A DNA stretch of 7,896 bases, from the NCBI GenBank assembly GCA_905372595.1, contig CAJPPS010000066.1:1-7896 (forward strand). The letters run 5' to 3'. Position 1 is the first letter of the stretch. Every line of letters begins with the position of its first letter. Shown here one piece after another: positions 5,531 through 7,896 of the stretch. The DNA comes from an uncultured Capnocytophaga sp. Its GTDB lineage: Bacteria; Bacteroidota; Bacteroidia; Flavobacteriales; Flavobacteriaceae. The translations under genes were made by a program, and so were the position numbers. The notes below the pieces were generated by a model. The model saw nothing but the letters and a program-made list of their open reading frames with translations, was not told the DNA's origin and did no database searches.

Positions 5531-7744
5531 TTAATTTTTTATTTTGTAAAGGGTAATATTCTCTACACTGACCGTTGCATTTCCTCTTAAGTCAAACCAT
5601 AACTGGTTATAAGGCTCTGTAGGGAAAACAATATTGGTCTGAACAACCTCACCTCCATTGATGAAAGCCTCAGTAGAAGCCTTATCTACCCATAAGTGGA
5701 TGGTGTAGTGATCTTTGGGGGTTAAGGGAGCTTTAATGAGAGGTTCAGCAAAGTTACTACTGAAGTCCGTAAGCCCACTTTTGCTTCTATCCACTATAAA
5801 AGTTTTCTCTTCGGTATCAAAATGATACATAATTTTTTCTCCTTTGCCATTTTGTAGAGCAAAGCGGAATCCCTTTAAACCATTGAGTTTTACGGTAAAG
5901 CTTACCACATATCCATTATTATAAAAATCCGCACTGATAGGAAAGGTATAATCCGAAGAGAGCTTATTCATAATAATAGCTTTATAATCTTTTTCCTCGC
6001 CTATTTCTTTTATAGGAAAGCTCGCTACGACTAAGTGTTCTCCATTATCAGCAAGCCTTAATTCTCTGGGGAGGGTCATTGCACTTCTGAAATTCTGGGT
6101 AGGCACCATATTTCCATAATCCCAATTATTCATCCATCCTAAGAATATCCTACGTCCGTCACTTTCAGGGATATTACTCCAGGTTACCCCAGCATAGTTA
6201 TCTCGTCCGTAGTCTATCCAAAGAGGGTAGGGAAGAGGATCAGGAGTGAAAGTAGTTCCATCAAAATTTCCTATAAAATACTGAGTTGCATTTCCTCCAT
6301 TAGGACCTCCTGGGTTGATACTTACAAAAAGTATCCATTTAGTTTCCCCTTTATAACTTAAAGGAAAAAGATCAGGACATTCCCACACGCCTGTATGTGC
6401 TCCTATATTTTCGCCAAATTCACTAAGTTTTTCCCATTGCTTAAGATTCTTGGAGGCATAAAAAGTAATTGTCTGTGAAGTGGCTAAGGACATAATCCAT
6501 TTTTTTTCAGGAGCATACCAAAATACTTTAGGGTCTCTAAAATCCTGAATGTTAGGATTGGCAATAACAGGATTATGATTGTATTTGGTAAAAGTACGCC
6601 CATTATCCAAACTGTAAGCAATAGATTGGGCTTGTTGTTCCCCAGCAGATGTATAAAAAGCGATTATAGCATTTTTCCCAAATCCTGCAGTATTATCCTT
6701 ATCTACTACTGCACTTCCAGAAAAGATAGCCCCTAATCCATCAGGCGAAATTGCTACAGGGAGATGATTCCAATGCACCAAATCCTCACTGATAGCGTGC
6801 CCCCAATGCATATTCCCCCAGCGAGCTCCAAAAGGATTGTATTGGTAGAAAAGATGATATTCACCATTATGATATACCATACCATTAGGGTCATTCATCC
6901 AACCATATTCTGGAGAAAAATGAAAAGAAGGGCGATAGGTCTCATTATAGGTATAATCAAAGGTGTCTGAAAGTTTTATTTGGCTAATTCCCATATCTCC
7001 TTTCTTAGCCTGAGAGAAAATAAGAGAGACCTTTTTTCCTTGATAATGAGCTACAGGAATAGGAAGCCAATATTGTATGTGTGTTTTAGCAAGCCGAATG
7101 TCCATAGGGACACCCACTTGTTTTCCATCTACCAAAAGTTGCACTTTTGTTTCAGGTGCATTGTCTTCGATAGGTAAAAGAAGATATTTTTGGGAAATAT
7201 CATAGGTAAGAGTATAGTTTTCCATTAGATTACTTTTGTATTGGTTACTTTGTTCAATCGCATCTATAAGGATATGTCCCCAACTGCCTCGTTGGTTATC
7301 TACAATGCGTAGTACAGCTTGTTGATCTCTGTAGGCTTTTACATCCCAGCTCATCAGCTGTAAGGTCTCACTCTCCACAGGGCTGTGGGTTTTGTAGATA
7401 CTTTGCTCACCAATAAGGAGCTCTATATAAGTATCAGAGGAAGTACCTCCACCAATAAGGAAGTTGATAAAGTCACGTTCTATACGGAAAGGCTTGCTGG
7501 TGAGGGTTCCACGAGAGTCATCTCCGTTATGAAAGCTGTTGGCAAGGTATTTCCCTGCAAAACCAACAACTTCTTGTTCGCCTGCAAGGCTTCCTTGAGC
7601 AGGGGCTTGACCAAAAGCCTCACCTTCGGTAGTCCAATTCTCAAAAGAGCCTGATTCAAAGTCTTCTATCATAAGATCTTCCTCACTATGACAGGAAGAA
7701 AGAACTAATAAAGAAAGGAAGTAATAGAATAAAAATTTTCTCAT
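5531..7744 (-). CDS. GH32 levanase/inulinase-type lipoprotein
   Basis: This glycoside hydrolase family 32 enzyme (737 residues from ATG 7744) cleaves beta-fructosyl bonds in levan, inulin or sucrose-like sugars. A type II signal peptide (MRKFLFYYF..LVLSSC) ends at lipobox cysteine C18; the next residues, HSEED, are acidic, as in lipoproteins exported to the cell surface in this phylum. Residues about 24-166 form a beta-rich accessory domain and about 170-260 a second one, both usual on Bacteroidota GH32 enzymes. The five-bladed propeller begins near 270. Its catalytic residues are nucleophile D285 (WMNDPNG, 282-288), the transition-state Asp in FRDP (402-405, D404) and acid/base E455 (ECPD, 455-458). 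The C-terminal beta-sandwich covers about 590-735. A longer form from ATG 7780 adds 12 residues and has a weak AAAGG upstream, but the shorter signal peptide is the more typical. Levan versus inulin, and endo versus exo action, cannot be read from sequence alone. Confidence 0.92.
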   Translation of the reverse strand: MRKFLFYYFLSLLVLSSCHSEEDLMIEDFESGSFENWTTEGEAFGQAPAQGSLAGEQEVVGFAGKYLANSFHNGDDSRGTLTSKPFRIERDFINFLIGGGTSSDTYIELLIGEQSIYKTHSPVESETLQLMSWDVKAYRDQQAVLRIVDNQRGSWGHILIDAIEQSNQYKSNLMENYTLTYDISQKYLLLPIEDNAPETKVQLLVDGKQVGVPMDIRLAKTHIQYWLPIPVAHYQGKKVSLIFSQAKKGDMGISQIKLSDTFDYTYNETYRPSFHFSPEYGWMNDPNGMVYHNGEYHLFYQYNPFGARWGNMHWGHAISEDLVHWNHLPVAISPDGLGAIFSGSAVVDKDNTAGFGKNAIIAFYTSAGEQQAQSIAYSLDNGRTFTKYNHNPVIANPNIQDFRDPKVFWYAPEKKWIMSLATSQTITFYASKNLKQWEKLSEFGENIGAHTGVWECPDLFPLSYKGETKWILFVSINPGGPNGGNATQYFIGNFDGTTFTPDPLPYPLWIDYGRDNYAGVTWSNIPESDGRRIFLGWMNNWDYGNMVPTQNFRSAMTLPRELRLADNGEHLVVASFPIKEIGEEKDYKAIIMNKLSSDYTFPISADFYNNGYVVSFTVKLNGLKGFRFALQNGKGEKIMYHFDTEEKTFIVDRSKSGLTDFSSNFAEPLIKAPLTPKDHYTIHLWVDKASTEAFINGGEVVQTNIVFPTEPYNQLWFDLRGNATVSVENITLYKIKN

Positions 7745-7841
7745 AAGCAATAGTAATTTAATAGTTTTTATTAGGAACATTCTGCCTTTCCCAAGTAGAA
7801 AAAGAATTTTTATTATAAGGAGAGGTCTTTTATTTTTCTGC

Positions 7842-7872
7842 CAAAATTACGAATAAAAAGCAAAACTACAAA
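7842..7872 (-). promoter_or_regulatory. promoter of the GH32-fructokinase unit
   Basis: On the - strand, TTTG (7872-7869) is followed by a 19-base spacer and TAATTTTG (7849-7842), a full match to the Bacteroidota promoter consensus. A second -7-like element, TAGTTTTG (7868-7861), lies inside the spacer but lacks a paired -33 element in view. Transcription would begin near 7835, leaving a leader of about 90 bases before ATG 7744 (about 55 before ATG 7780). I see no clear operator or riboswitch in that leader. Confidence 0.7.
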
Positions 7873-7896
7873 AAATAATGTAATTAGCTCATACAA

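Noticed and set aside
6764..7654. Three + strand open frames of 65-89 codons
   Set aside because: All are antisense to the GH32 gene, whose product has a full family signature; they have no recognisable content.

Overview
The window looks like chromosome from an AT-rich member of the Bacteroidota, most likely the Flavobacteriia; Capnocytophaga or a close relative is my best guess. The reasons are the low GC, the scarcity of Shine-Dalgarno sequences, two promoters that match the phylum consensus (TTTG, about 19-20 bases, TAnnTTTG), a surface-type glycan lipoprotein, and a PspC protein with the layout usual in this phylum. The genus is inferred from gene content only. There are no mobile elements, CRISPR arrays or RNA genes.

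Layout. Positions 1-120 hold what may be the last codons of an upstream gene, followed by a clear terminator. Three genes then run on the + strand: menA (menaquinone prenyltransferase, GTG start), a membrane-anchored DUF192 protein, and idi (type 1 isopentenyl-diphosphate isomerase). The DUF192 stop and the idi start share one base, so these two are translationally linked. Idi makes the DMAPP needed for polyprenyl chains and MenA consumes a polyprenyl diphosphate, so the cluster has an isoprenoid/quinone theme; the DUF192 role is unknown. A 12-bp hairpin at 2239-2270 ends this block and serves the convergent block as well.

The - strand from 4382 to 2296 is a two-gene operon: a small PadR-family repressor, then, 2 bases later, a 583-residue membrane protein with a HAAS-like N-terminus, two PspC domains, a membrane core and a beta-rich C-terminus. 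This reads as an envelope-stress sensor/regulator pair. Its promoter is well defined and is overlapped by a perfect 9-bp inverted repeat with ATGT/ACAT ends, as expected for PadR self-regulation. This module is the most interesting part of the window.

The - strand from 7744 to 4586 is a fructan-use unit: a GH32 lipoprotein (levanase/inulinase type) with two accessory N-terminal domains, then a PfkB-family fructokinase. The GH32 enzyme would release fructose outside the cell and the kinase would phosphorylate it inside. A strong promoter precedes the GH32 gene, a hairpin lies between the two genes, and a second terminator follows the kinase. The rest of the locus (a fructose transporter or SusC/SusD pair, if present) would lie outside this window.

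No gene-free stretch exceeds 300 bases; the longest, 4383-4585, holds the PadR promoter/operator and the fructokinase terminator.
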